Of a stretch of DNA of 64,000 bases, positions 9,801 to 18,209 are shown in pieces. The notes beneath the pieces are model-generated. The model had not been told where the DNA came from and ran no database searches. It saw only the letters and a list, made by a program, of their open reading frames with translations. Position numbers and translations under genes: made by a program. This DNA comes from Arthrobacter sp. zg-Y20 (GTDB taxonomy: Bacteria > Actinomycetota > Actinomycetes > Actinomycetales > Micrococcaceae), in contig NZ_CP126241.1 of NCBI RefSeq assembly GCF_030142075.1, positions 2,480,001 through 2,544,000 on the forward strand, read 5' to 3'. Numbering within the stretch: position 1 is the first letter of the stretch; each line of letters begins with the position of its first letter.

Positions 9801-10766
9801 TCAGTGGCGGAAGACGATCTTCCCCACGACGTCGCCGTCCTGCATTTTCCGGAAGCCCTTTTCCGCTTCCTCCAGCGGCAGCACGGAGTCGATCTCCGGG
9901 CGCACTCCGGTGGCCAGCAGGAACGCCACCAGGCGCTGCAGCTCGGCACGGGTCCCCATAGTGGATCCGAGGACCTTCAGCTGCAGGAAAAACACGCGGT
10001 TCAGGTCCGCCGGCGGGTTGGGTCCGCTGGTGGCCCCGCAGGTCACCAGGGCACCGCCGGGCTTCAACGACTTCAGCGAATGGGCCCAGGTGGCCTCGCC
10101 CACCGAATCGAAAACCGTGTCCACCCGCTCCGGCAGCCGGGCACCGGCGTCGAACACCTGTTCCGCGCCCAACCGCAGGGCGTGCTCCCGCTTGGCTTCG
10201 CTCCGGCTGACGGCCCATACCCGGTACCCCGCAGCGGAAGCCATGCTGATCAGGGCCGTCGCCACTCCCCCGCCGGCGCCCTGGACCAGGACAGTGGATC
10301 CCGGCGCCGCAGGGTTGATCGTGAAGAGCATCCGGTATGCCGTCAGCCAGGCGGTGGGTAGGCAGGCCGCCTCCTCGAAGCTCAGCCCGGCGGGCTTCGG
10401 CACCAGGTTGCGTTCGGGAACCCACACTTCATCGGCCATGGCGCCGGGGTGTTTCTCCGAAAGCAGGCTCCGCCGCGGATCCAGGGTTTCATCCCCTTCC
10501 CAGCCCGGGGAGGACACAACGGCGTGGACAATAACCTCGTTGCCGTCGTCGTCGATGCCGGCGGCGTCGCAGCCCAGGACCATGGGCAGGCGCTCGTCCG
10601 GCAGGCCCACCCCCTGCAGGGACCAGAGGTCGTGGTGGTTCAGCGCAGAGGCCTTGACCCGTACGCGCCGGAAACCTTCCGGCGGCTGCGGCGGCTCGAG
10701 CTCCCCCACCCGCAGGCCGCTGATCGGATCGCCGGCGGATTGGGTTTGTGCGTATACGGCTCGCAT
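9801..10766 (-). CDS. Zinc-binding-dehydrogenase-family (MDR) oxidoreductase, quinone-reductase-like
   Basis: A 321-residue medium-chain dehydrogenase/reductase. It has an N-terminal GroES-like domain (NHHDLWSLQGVG, VLGCDAAGI) and a C-terminal Rossmann domain with the nucleotide loop QGAGGGVATA near residue 160. The structural-zinc Cys cluster of true alcohol dehydrogenases is absent, so it is more like NADPH:quinone reductases. Substrate unknown. It is a lone gene convergent with the peptide importer; ATG at 10766. Confidence 0.85.
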   Translation of the reverse strand: MRAVYAQTQSAGDPISGLRVGELEPPQPPEGFRRVRVKASALNHHDLWSLQGVGLPDERLPMVLGCDAAGIDDDGNEVIVHAVVSSPGWEGDETLDPRRSLLSEKHPGAMADEVWVPERNLVPKPAGLSFEEAACLPTAWLTAYRMLFTINPAAPGSTVLVQGAGGGVATALISMASAAGYRVWAVSRSEAKREHALRLGAEQVFDAGARLPERVDTVFDSVGEATWAHSLKSLKPGGALVTCGATSGPNPPADLNRVFFLQLKVLGSTMGTRAELQRLVAFLLATGVRPEIDSVLPLEEAEKGFRKMQDGDVVGKIVFRH

Positions 10767-10906
10767 CTGGAAACTCCCTTGTTCGTTTTGCGGCTCTTCG
10801 TGACCCCAATCCTAGGGGTGGTGCCGGGCACAGGACCGTTTAGGCGTGCACGCGGGGCATGTGGGACACTGGAGGGCAGAACTTTTCGGAATCAAAGGAG
10901 GCAGCT

Positions 10907-10981
10907 ATGAGCAAGCGTGCACGCAAGCGTCGTGACCGTAAGCGCGGCGGCGCTAACCACGGTAAGCGTCCCAACACCTAA
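10907..10981 (+). CDS. 50S ribosomal protein bL37 (24 residues)
   Basis: A very short gene encoding 24 residues, starting MSKRARKRRDRKRGG and ending ANHGKRPNT. Half of the residues are Arg/Lys, and the ending NHGKRPN matches my memory of the small actinobacterial ribosomal protein bL37, found bound in mycobacterial 50S structures. Start ATG 10907 with a near-ideal AAAGGAGGC at 10894-10902; stop TAA 10979-10981. A terminator follows 40 bases later, so it is a stand-alone transcription unit. The strong ribosome site and terminator support it being a real, well-expressed gene despite its size. Confidence 0.85.
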   Translation: MSKRARKRRDRKRGGANHGKRPNT

Positions 10982-11023
10982 GCAAGAATGGTGAGCCGCG
11001 TGGCCATTTTTGGCCAGGCACAG

Positions 11024-11058
11024 AAAACCCCCGGTACCAGCAGGTACCGGGGGTTTTT
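11024..11058. terminator. Rho-independent terminator (probably bidirectional)
   Basis: AAAACCCCCGGTACC pairs with GGTACCGGGGGTTTTT around AGCA. A T-run follows on the + strand and an A-run precedes, so it can end both the bL37 transcript and the leftward sigR-rsrA transcript. Confidence 0.85.
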
Positions 11059-11074
11059 CATGCCTGCGGCGGTC

Positions 11075-11335
11075 TTAGTGGTCCGCTGTCTGGATCTGGC
11101 TGATGCGGCTGAGGATGCTTGCCTTCAGCGTCTCGGGAGCCGCTTCGGTGCAGGAACGCTTCACCACGGAGCGGATGACGCATTCCAGGTCGTGTTCCTG
11201 CGCGCACTCGGGACAGCCGTCAAGGTGTTCCTTGATTTCCACGAGGTCCTTGTGGGACAGCGCGCCGTCCAGGTACTCGTACAGCCGTTCGATGCGGGCG
11301 TCTTCGCAATCGCCCAGGCTCTGGCAATCGCTCAT
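11075..11335 (-). CDS. rsrA: Mycothiol-system anti-sigma factor RsrA (zinc redox switch)
   Basis: An 86-residue ZAS-family anti-sigma factor. It keeps His37, Cys41 and Cys44 (the H-x3-C-x2-C zinc motif, in [10 protein letters not shown]) plus Cys10, as in Streptomyces RsrA, where disulfide stress forms a Cys-Cys bond, releases zinc and frees the sigma factor. Its start overlaps the stop of sigR by four bases (ATGA), which fits the one-to-one production expected for such pairs. The order sigR-rsrA close to aroA-rsgA is also seen in mycobacteria. Confidence 0.93.
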   Translation of the reverse strand: MSDCQSLGDCEDARIERLYEYLDGALSHKDLVEIKEHLDGCPECAQEHDLECVIRSVVKRSCTEAAPETLKASILSRISQIQTADH

Positions 11336-12102
11336 AGCTCATTCCCCTGTTTCTTGGTTGATGCGCCGGTTTCGGCTGCGGGCACTTTGCCCTTGATGCC
11401 GCGGTCGCGGGCATACTCCGCCAGGAGTTCGCGAAGCATCTTGCGCCCGCGGTGCAGGCGGGACATCACGGTGCCGATCGGCGTGTTCATGATTTCTGAG
11501 ATTTCCTTGTACGCGAAACCCTCCACATCGGAGAAGTACACGGCAAGCCGGAACTCCTCCGGAATGGACTGCAGGGCATCCTTGACGTCGGAGTCGGGCA
11601 GATGGTCCAGCGCCACGGCTTCTGCGGAGCGCAACCCCGTGGAGCTGTGCTCGGCTGCGCGGGCCAGCTGCCAGTCCTCAACGCCCTCGGAATTGGCCTG
11701 CAGGGGTTCCCGCTGCCGCTTCCGGTAGAGATTGATGTAGGTGTTGGTCAGGATGCGGTACAGCCAGGCCTTGAGGTTGGTTCCCGGCCGGTACTGGTGA
11801 AAGGCGGAGAACGCCTTTGTGTAGGCCTCCTGCACCAGGTCTTCCGCGTCAGAGGGGTTCCGTGCCATCCGCATGGCTGCTGAATAGAGCTGGTCCACGT
11901 ACTGCATGGCATCCTGCTCAAAGCGCAGCTTGCGTGCCTCGTCCGATTCGGTGGCAACGTCAAGTTCGAAGTTTTCCACGTGGGGGCTGCCTTCCGGCGC
12001 ATCAGTTCTCATCACCTCCCAGTCTACGGTGCGGGCGGGCACCCGTACGCGTAGCTTCGGCTCCGGCGCAGTCTGCACTGCGGTCAGCGTGGCAGCTGGC
12101 AC
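11332..12102 (-). CDS. sigR: ECF sigma factor SigR/SigH (oxidative, disulfide stress)
   Basis: A 256-residue group 4 sigma factor. Region 2 is visible as [14 protein letters not shown] and [16 protein letters not shown], region 4 as the helix-turn-helix [18 protein letters not shown]. It directs thiol-stress genes and is held by RsrA. GTG 12102 is chosen because GAGGAG lies 8 bases upstream and a SigR promoter is about 45 bases away; this leaves an N-terminal extension of some 50 residues before the conserved core. Internal ATG at 12012 would give a 226-residue protein, close to the short SigR form of Streptomyces, so two isoforms are possible. Autoregulation is very likely (see promoter). 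Confidence 0.93.
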   Translation of the reverse strand: MPAATLTAVQTAPEPKLRVRVPARTVDWEVMRTDAPEGSPHVENFELDVATESDEARKLRFEQDAMQYVDQLYSAAMRMARNPSDAEDLVQEAYTKAFSAFHQYRPGTNLKAWLYRILTNTYINLYRKRQREPLQANSEGVEDWQLARAAEHSSTGLRSAEAVALDHLPDSDVKDALQSIPEEFRLAVYFSDVEGFAYKEISEIMNTPIGTVMSRLHRGRKMLRELLAEYARDRGIKGKVPAAETGASTKKQGNEL

Positions 12103-12148
12103 TATGGCGTCTCCTCAACAGTTGAAAGCACATCCTGATACTGGTCCC

Positions 12149-12174
12149 AACGACGGCGCCGGTCCCCCTATTCC
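12149..12174 (-). promoter_or_regulatory. SigR-type autoregulatory promoter of sigR-rsrA
   Basis: On the minus strand GGAAT (12174-12170) is followed by exactly 18 bases and then GTT (12151-12149). This matches the published SigR/SigH consensus GGAAT-N18-GTT. It lies about 47 bases upstream of the sigR GTG codon, so SigR probably transcribes its own operon. Confidence 0.8.
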
Positions 12175-12279
12175 CGCCGGAGGCCCGGATTGTGCCAAAG
12201 CCGCACGGAGCCGGACTAAGGTGGAGGCAGCACCAAATGTTGTTTTTCGCGTAACTTGTGGATTCGCCAGGAGGCACTT

Positions 12280-12828
12280 ATGTCGTTAGTCCGTTTGATT
12301 GCACGCCCGCTGCTCGCCACCGGTTTTGTTGCCGTGGGCGTGGAGCGCCTTCGCAATGTTGACCAGACCGCCGAACAGCTCACCCCCACCCTTAACCTCA
12401 TCGGCAAAACCGTACCGGCTGCTGCGGGGGCCGCTTCCAACCCCGTGCTGGTGGCCCGGGTTGCCGGGTACACCCAGGTAGCTGCTGCCTCCCTGCTGGG
12501 CATGGGCAAGTTCGCCCGCCTGGCGTCCCTGCTGCTCGCCGGCACCACCGCTCTGAACTCGGTGGTGGAGTACCGCAACGCAGAGGCTTCCACCGCTGCC
12601 GAGCGCAAGGAGCGGCGCAACCAGCTGCTCAAGAACCTCTCCCTGATCGGCGGCGTCCTGCTCTCCGCAGTGGACACGAACGGCCGTCCGGGACTGGCCT
12701 GGCGTGCCAACCACCTGGCCGCCGACACGGGCCGCAAGGGCCGTGCCGCTGCGAAGGCGGTCAAGAAGACCACCGGCAAGCAGCTCAAGGCCGTGTCCAA
12801 CGCTGCGTCGGACATCGTGGGTTCCTAG
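12280..12828 (+). CDS. DoxX-family membrane protein
   Basis: A 182-residue protein with the DoxX layout: an N-terminal amphipathic/membrane segment (RLIARPLLATGFVAVGVERL), two further hydrophobic segments around residues 50-90, and one near 115. The C-terminal 50 residues are Lys/Arg/Ala-rich and likely cytoplasmic. ATG 12280 has AGGAGG at 12269-12274. Divergent from sigR, and aroA begins five bases after its stop, so it heads the aroA-rsgA operon. Mycobacterial DoxX proteins take part in membrane redox complexes; here a thiol-stress link is suggested only by position. Confidence 0.8.
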   Translation: MSLVRLIARPLLATGFVAVGVERLRNVDQTAEQLTPTLNLIGKTVPAAAGAASNPVLVARVAGYTQVAAASLLGMGKFARLASLLLAGTTALNSVVEYRNAEASTAAERKERRNQLLKNLSLIGGVLLSAVDTNGRPGLAWRANHLAADTGRKGRAAAKAVKKTTGKQLKAVSNAASDIVGS

Positions 12829-12833
12829 CACCA

Positions 12834-14159
12834 ATGACTGCCCCGAACGCCGGGTTGCCGGCACCCTGGCCCGCGCCCTTCGCTGCCTCGCCCGTGGAGG
12901 CAACCGTCTCCGTTCCGGGGTCGAAGTCGCTGACCAACCGCTACCTGGTCCTTGCCGCCCTCGCGGACGGCAGGTCCAGGCTGCGGGCGCCCCTGCATTC
13001 CCGGGATTCGGAGCTGATGGTTTCCGCCCTCAGGGCGCTTGGCGCCGTTGTCACGGAAGTCGAGGGCAGCGGCGCGTTCGGGCCCGATCTGCTGGTTGAT
13101 CCCCTGCCCGCTGTCCTCCCCGCCGCGGCCGGTCCGCGGCGGGTGGACTGCGGGCTGGCCGGCACCGTGATGCGTTTTGTCCCGCCGCTGGCTGCCCTCG
13201 TGCCCGGCAGCACCGTATTCGACGGCGATCCGCACGCGCGGGTACGCCCCATGTCCGCTGTCATCGATGCGTTGCGCGGACTTGGGCTGCAGGTGGACGA
13301 CGGCGGCCGCGGGACCCTCCCTTTTACGCTCACCGGGTCCGGGGCCCCCTCCGGCGGCCGGCTGGTGATCGACGCAAGCGCATCCTCACAGTTCGTATCC
13401 GCCCTGCTGCTGGCCGCCCCCCGCTTCGAGAACGGCCTGCACCTGGTCCACCGCGGTCCGGCCCTGCCCAGCCCGGACCACGTCGCCATGACCGTGCATG
13501 TGCTGCGCAGCGTGGGCGTACAGGTGGACGATTCCGTTCCCAATGAGTGGCAGGTAGCGCCGGGCCCCATCGCCGCGTTCGACACAGCCATTGAACCGGA
13601 CCTTTCCAACGCCGGCCCATTCCTCGGCGCTGCCCTCGTCACCGGCGGCACCGTCCGCATTACCGGTTGGCCCGCCGAAACCACCCAGGTGGGCGACAAA
13701 TGGCGCAGCGTCCTGCCCGCACTCGGCGCTGAGGTCCACCTCGCGGACGGCACCCTGACCGTCACCGGCAGCGGCCGGATCTCCGGCGCGGAGCTGGCCG
13801 GCACCAGCGAACTTGCCCCCACTGTCGCGGCGCTGTGTGCGCTTGCCGACTCTCCGTCCGTCCTTACCGGGATCGCGCACCTGCGCGGCCATGAAACCGA
13901 CCGGCTGGCCGCCCTGGTCACGGAAATCAACCGGCTCGGCGGCGACGCCGAAGAAACACCAGACGGGCTGCTGATCCGCCCGGCCGCGCTGCACGGCGGC
14001 ACCTGGAACACGTATGCGGACCACCGGATGGCCACGGCCGGGGCACTGATCGGCCTGGCCGTCCCCGGCGTCGAGGTGCAGGACATCGGCACCACCGCTA
14101 AAACCCTCCCCCAATTTCCCGAGCTGTGGCAGCAGCTGACCCAAACGGCGGTGGCATAA
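12834..14159 (+). CDS. aroA: 3-phosphoshikimate 1-carboxyvinyltransferase (EPSP synthase)
   Basis: A 441-residue enzyme of the shikimate pathway: joins phosphoenolpyruvate to shikimate 3-phosphate. Typical blocks: GSKSLTNRYLVLAAL (about residues 26-40, substrate phosphate), CGLAGTVMRF (about 105), LRGHETDRL (about 350) and DHRMATAGALIGL (about 396). Length fits the family. Lies five bases after the DoxX gene and two bases before rsgA, so the three are one operon; aroA next to rsgA and sigH is conserved in actinobacteria. Confidence 0.96.
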   Translation: MTAPNAGLPAPWPAPFAASPVEATVSVPGSKSLTNRYLVLAALADGRSRLRAPLHSRDSELMVSALRALGAVVTEVEGSGAFGPDLLVDPLPAVLPAAAGPRRVDCGLAGTVMRFVPPLAALVPGSTVFDGDPHARVRPMSAVIDALRGLGLQVDDGGRGTLPFTLTGSGAPSGGRLVIDASASSQFVSALLLAAPRFENGLHLVHRGPALPSPDHVAMTVHVLRSVGVQVDDSVPNEWQVAPGPIAAFDTAIEPDLSNAGPFLGAALVTGGTVRITGWPAETTQVGDKWRSVLPALGAEVHLADGTLTVTGSGRISGAELAGTSELAPTVAALCALADSPSVLTGIAHLRGHETDRLAALVTEINRLGGDAEETPDGLLIRPAALHGGTWNTYADHRMATAGALIGLAVPGVEVQDIGTTAKTLPQFPELWQQLTQTAVA

Positions 14160-14161
14160 CC

Positions 14162-15277
14162 ATGGCGCGAAGCACCAGCGGCTGGGACGAATCCGACGTA
14201 CGCGTCCGGCCCAACAAAAAGGGTTCACGCCCGCGCACCAAGGACCGTCCCGCCCATGACGACGCCGTCATCGGCCGGATCATCACCGTGGACCGCGGAC
14301 GGTACACCGCCGTCGTGGACGAAGACACAGCAGATGAACGAACGGTCATTGCCGCCCGCGCCCGCGAACTGAGGCGCACTCCCGTGGTCGCCGGAGACCG
14401 GGTGGCACTGGTGGGCGATGTGTCCGGTGCCCCGGATACCCTGGCGCGGCTGGTCCGGGTGGAGGAACGCGCCACCGTCCTGCGGCGCAGCGCCGACGAC
14501 ACCGACCCGGTGGAACGCGTAGTGGTGGCCAACGCCGACCAGCTGGTGATCGTGGTGGCGGCCGCGAACCCGGAACCGCGCACCGGGTTCATTGACCGTG
14601 CCCTGGTGGCGGCGTACGACGCCGGCATCTCCCCGGTCCTGTGCATCACCAAGGCCGATATCAAGGACCCGGCGGAACTGCTGGCCAACTACGAGCACCT
14701 TGACCTGGAAGTCATCATCAGCCGCACCGCCGCCGCTGATGCCTCCGGCATCGACGCGCGTTCCGACGACGGCCTCTCCGCCAGGCTCCAGGGCACCGCC
14801 GTCGAAGCGCTGCACGGGGTCCTGGAAGGCAGCGTGAGCGTGCTGGTGGGTCCCTCCGGTGTCGGCAAGTCCACACTGGTCAACGCCCTGACCGGCTCAG
14901 CACGGGCCACCGGCGGCGTCAACGCGGTGACCGGCCGCGGGCGGCACACCTCGTCATCAGCGCTGGCGCTGCGGCTGAGCAACTCCCCCGCGGGCAGCTG
15001 GATCATCGACACCCCCGGCATCCGCTCCTTCGGCCTGGCGCACGTTGACCCGGACCGGATCCTGCAGGCCTTCCCCGACCTCGAGCCGGGAACCGCCGCT
15101 TGTGAACGCGGCTGCCGGCACGATTCGGCCGCCGTCGGCTGCGGACTGGATCCGTACGTTGAGCAGGGCCAGGCCGGTCCGGCCGGACCGGCCCGCCTGG
15201 CGTCGCTGCGCCGGCTGCTGGGTACCGGAACGCGTACCGAAAACAAGTCCTCCGCCAAGGAGCTGGGTGAGCAGTAG
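14162..15277 (+). CDS. rsgA: Ribosome small-subunit-dependent GTPase RsgA
   Basis: A 371-residue circularly permuted GTPase that helps 30S maturation. Motif order is as expected for RsgA: OB-fold first, then TKAD (G4, about 163), GPSGVGKST (G1, about 230), DTPG (G3, about 283), then a zinc knuckle CERGCRHD with a further Cys (about 313-325). Start ATG 14162 is chosen, two bases after the aroA stop; the frame opens earlier at 14126 but would overlap aroA. C-terminal tail is charged. Confidence 0.95.
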   Translation: MARSTSGWDESDVRVRPNKKGSRPRTKDRPAHDDAVIGRIITVDRGRYTAVVDEDTADERTVIAARARELRRTPVVAGDRVALVGDVSGAPDTLARLVRVEERATVLRRSADDTDPVERVVVANADQLVIVVAAANPEPRTGFIDRALVAAYDAGISPVLCITKADIKDPAELLANYEHLDLEVIISRTAAADASGIDARSDDGLSARLQGTAVEALHGVLEGSVSVLVGPSGVGKSTLVNALTGSARATGGVNAVTGRGRHTSSSALALRLSNSPAGSWIIDTPGIRSFGLAHVDPDRILQAFPDLEPGTAACERGCRHDSAAVGCGLDPYVEQGQAGPAGPARLASLRRLLGTGTRTENKSSAKELGEQ

Positions 15278-15358
15278 CCCGGCCGGTTGCCGGGACACCG
15301 CCTGCTTTACGGGCGTAATGCCGGGCAGCGGCCGCCGAATAAGGATAAGTTGAACAGT

Positions 15359-16168
15359 ATGCCGTTCGTTCAAAACTACAACGATGACCTGCGCCTGGCC
15401 CATGTGATGGCCGATTCCGTGGATGACCAGACCATGTCGCGCTTCCGGGCCCTGGACTTGAAAATCGAGACCAAGCCCGACTTCACGCCGGTCACCGACG
15501 CCGACAAGGCTGCAGAAGATGCCATCCGCGGTCAGCTTTCGCGTGCCCGCCCGCGGGACGCGGTGCTGGGCGAGGAGTTCGGCTCCAGCGGCTCCGGTCC
15601 GCGCCGGTGGATCATCGACCCGATCGACGGCACTAAGAACTTCATCCGCGGCGTCCCCGTATGGGCCACCCTCATTTCCCTGGTGGACGACGGCGTGCCC
15701 GTCCTCGGCGTCGTCAGCGCTCCTGCGCTGGGCAAGCGCTGGTGGGCCGCCACCGGCACGGGTGCCTACATGGGCCGGTCGCTGGCCTCTGCCACCCGGT
15801 TGCAGGTCTCCAACGTTTCCCGGCTCTCCGACGCCTCGCTGTCCTACTCCAGCCTGGGCGGCTGGAAGGACCGCGGGAACCTGGAAGAATTCCTGGACCT
15901 GACTGAGTCCGTCTGGCGCACCCGTGCGTACGGCGACTTCTGGTCCTACTGCATGGTCGCCGAAGGCGCCGTCGACATCGCCTGCGAGCCGGAACTGAAC
16001 CTCTACGATATGGCGGCACTGGTACCTATCGTCACCGAGGCCGGCGGCCGGTTCTCCTCACTGGAGGGCGAGGACGGGCCGTTCGGTGGCAACGCGCTGG
16101 CCACCAACGGGACGCTGCACAGCGAAGTGCTGCAGCGCCTGAACCCCGACTTGGACGACCTGCTCTAA
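15359..16168 (+). CDS. hisN: Inositol-monophosphatase-family enzyme, probably histidinol-phosphatase HisN
   Basis: A 269-residue metal-dependent phosphatase. Metal and substrate residues are in LGEEFG (about 70), DPIDGTKNF (about 87, motif A) and ELNLYDMAAL (about 212, motif B). Actinobacteria use this family for histidinol phosphate (HisN), the last phosphatase step of histidine synthesis, and the sequence reads like that subgroup, but an inositol or other sugar phosphatase is possible. Start is ATG 15359; an in-frame TTG at 15350, only 4 bases after AAGGA (15341-15345), is an alternative. Lies 81 bases after rsgA on the same strand. Confidence 0.85.
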   Translation: MPFVQNYNDDLRLAHVMADSVDDQTMSRFRALDLKIETKPDFTPVTDADKAAEDAIRGQLSRARPRDAVLGEEFGSSGSGPRRWIIDPIDGTKNFIRGVPVWATLISLVDDGVPVLGVVSAPALGKRWWAATGTGAYMGRSLASATRLQVSNVSRLSDASLSYSSLGGWKDRGNLEEFLDLTESVWRTRAYGDFWSYCMVAEGAVDIACEPELNLYDMAALVPIVTEAGGRFSSLEGEDGPFGGNALATNGTLHSEVLQRLNPDLDDLL

Positions 16169-16170
16169 CA

Positions 16171-16944
16171 GTGGGTACTTCCGGGCCCCGGCTGGAAGCG
16201 CTCCGGCGCCGCCAGCTGGCTGACAGCTATCAGGCCGGCGGGGAGCACTATGACCGCATCCGGCCCGGATACCCCGCCGAGGCCGTGGACTGGCTGGTTT
16301 CCCGCCCCGGCTTCCCGCCGGTCCGGGACGTGGCGGACGTCGGCGCGGGCACCGGGAAATACACCCGCGTCCTGCAGGCTGCCGGCCTGTCCGTGCACGC
16401 CGTGGACCCGTCCGCGGACATGCTGGCACAGCTCTCCCGCTCACTCCCGCAGGTTCCGGTCAGCGTCGGCACCGCGGAAGACACGGGCCTGCCCGACCGG
16501 TCTGCGGATGCGGTCACTGTCGCCCAGGCCTGGCACTGGTGCGATCCGGGAGCGGCTAGCCGCGAGTTCTCCCGGGTGCTGCGCCCGCACGGGATCCTGG
16601 GCTTGGTCTGGAACCAGTTGGACGTCAGTGTGCCGTGGGTGCACCGCTATTCGCGCATCATCCACGCCGGAGATGTACTGCGCCCTGGATTCCGCCCGGA
16701 GCTGGGCCCGGAATTCATCCTGGAATCCTCCTCGACCGTTCCGTGGGCGCAGCAGATGACGCCCGAAGACCTGTTTGAGCTGGCCAAGTCCCGCGCCTTC
16801 TACCTCTCCGCAGATACCGCTGCACGCGAAAAGCTGCACTCCAACCTCACCTGGTACCTGTACGAACACCTCGGCCACCATCCCGGGGAAGTCCTGGACC
16901 TGCCCTATCTCACTCTCACCTGGCGGGCGGTCCGGGCAGCCTGA
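16171..16944 (+). CDS. Class I SAM-dependent methyltransferase
   Basis: A 257-residue protein with the UbiE/Methyltransf_11 pattern: motif I VADVGAGTGKYTRVL (about 50-64), the acidic motif near HAVDPSADML, and VTVAQAWHWCD (motif II region). Starts with GTG two bases after the hisN stop, so it is probably co-translated. Substrate cannot be predicted. No membrane segment. Confidence 0.85.
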   Translation: MGTSGPRLEALRRRQLADSYQAGGEHYDRIRPGYPAEAVDWLVSRPGFPPVRDVADVGAGTGKYTRVLQAAGLSVHAVDPSADMLAQLSRSLPQVPVSVGTAEDTGLPDRSADAVTVAQAWHWCDPGAASREFSRVLRPHGILGLVWNQLDVSVPWVHRYSRIIHAGDVLRPGFRPELGPEFILESSSTVPWAQQMTPEDLFELAKSRAFYLSADTAAREKLHSNLTWYLYEHLGHHPGEVLDLPYLTLTWRAVRAA

Positions 16945-17045
16945 ACAGTCCGGCGTCCGGCGGCTCCGGGCCGCCCGCTTCGGCCCGGCCAACGGCCTCC
17001 TGCGTGAACCGTGTGCTTCCGTACGCCGCCGTCCCTAGAATTGGG

Positions 17046-17092
17046 AAACCCCGGCGAATTGGCAAACACCGGCGCATCCGAAAACCCCGGCG
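17046..17092. repeat. Three 11-bp direct repeats with an exact 18-bp period
   Basis: AAACCCCGGCG at 17046-17056, AAACACCGGCG at 17064-17074 and AAACCCCGGCG at 17082-17092. They lie in the 166-bp gap before the YbdK-type ligase gene; the last copy ends 18 bases before its start codon. Could be an operator array or a slippage remnant. Confidence 0.6.
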
Positions 17093-17110
17093 TATCAGGG
17101 AGATGAGCAC

Positions 17111-18202
17111 ATGGCCCTAACCTTCGGGATCGAGGAAGAATTCCTCCTCACCGATCCCCGCACGGGACTGCCCACCCAGGTCCCGGGACTGGCCCCGGCG
17201 CTGGCCTCCGGCGCTGCGGACAACTTCACCAGCTCCGCCGAGCTCCTGGACGCACAGGTGGAGAGCTCCACCCGGGTCTGCACGGACCGGCACGAGGCAA
17301 TGGAGGCACTGCTTGGCTTCCGTACGGGGCTGGCGGCGGCGGCCGCTGCCGCAGGAGCCGCGGTTGCCGCCACCGGTACAGCTCCCCTGATGCCCTCAAC
17401 TGCCGCCGTCTTTAATGACTCCGAACGGTACCAGAGCATGGGAATCCTGGCCGGGGCGGTAGCCAATGAGCAATACGTGAACGGCACCCATGTCCACGTC
17501 GGCATCGACTCGCGCGAGAGCGGGGTGCGGGTCCTGAACGGGCTGCGTCCGTGGCTGGCCCTGCTGGGCGCCCTGAGTGCCAATTCGCCGTACTGGCGCG
17601 GCGGGGACACCAGCTTCGCCAGCTGGCGGATGGTCCACTACCGCCGCTGGTCCGTACAGGGCTGCCCGCCGCTCTTCAAGGACGCCGAAGACTACGCCCG
17701 ACGCCTCGCCGGGCTCCTGGCCACCGACGTCGTACCCGACGCCGGCCACGTGGGCTGGGCAGCCCGGCTCTCGGAGCACTTTCCCACCGTGGAGGTCCGG
17801 ATTGCCGACGCACAGCTGCAGGCACGGGACTCCGTGCTGCTGGCAGTGCTGGTCCGGGCGCTGGTGGCAACCCTTGCCTCAGCCGGAAACGAGGGGGACG
17901 CTGCCGCTGTTCCCGATCCCGAGCTGCTCGACGTGGGCCTGTGGCAGGCTGCACGGTTCGGCCTGGGCGGAAACCTGTTGGCCCATCACGGCGGCAGCAT
18001 CCCGGCCGCCGACCATCTGGCCGCGCTGCTGGACTACGTGTCACCGGCCTTGGACGCGAGCGGAGACCGGGACTTCGCACTGGCAGGAATTGCCAGGCTC
18101 CTTGCCGCCGGCACCGGCGCGGAGCGGCAGCGGGCCGCCGTGCACTCAGGCGGTTTTACCGCCCTTGCGGACCTCTACGCCGAAACGCTGACGGCCGAGT
18201 AG
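17111..18202 (+). CDS. YbdK-type carboxylate-amine ligase (glutamate-cysteine ligase family 2)
   Basis: A 363-residue GCS2-family ligase. The start FGIEEEFLLTDP is the family's catalytic/metal loop, followed by NGTHVHVGID (about 120) and HFPTVEVRIADAQ (about 225). Such enzymes have weak gamma-glutamylcysteine synthetase activity; in actinobacteria the real substrate is often unknown. The organism uses mycothiol, as RsrA suggests, so a glutathione role is unlikely. ATG 17111. Convergent with the alpha-glucosidase gene eight bases later. Confidence 0.87.
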   Translation: MALTFGIEEEFLLTDPRTGLPTQVPGLAPALASGAADNFTSSAELLDAQVESSTRVCTDRHEAMEALLGFRTGLAAAAAAAGAAVAATGTAPLMPSTAAVFNDSERYQSMGILAGAVANEQYVNGTHVHVGIDSRESGVRVLNGLRPWLALLGALSANSPYWRGGDTSFASWRMVHYRRWSVQGCPPLFKDAEDYARRLAGLLATDVVPDAGHVGWAARLSEHFPTVEVRIADAQLQARDSVLLAVLVRALVATLASAGNEGDAAAVPDPELLDVGLWQAARFGLGGNLLAHHGGSIPAADHLAALLDYVSPALDASGDRDFALAGIARLLAAGTGAERQRAAVHSGGFTALADLYAETLTAE

Positions 18203-18209
18203 GCACTCC

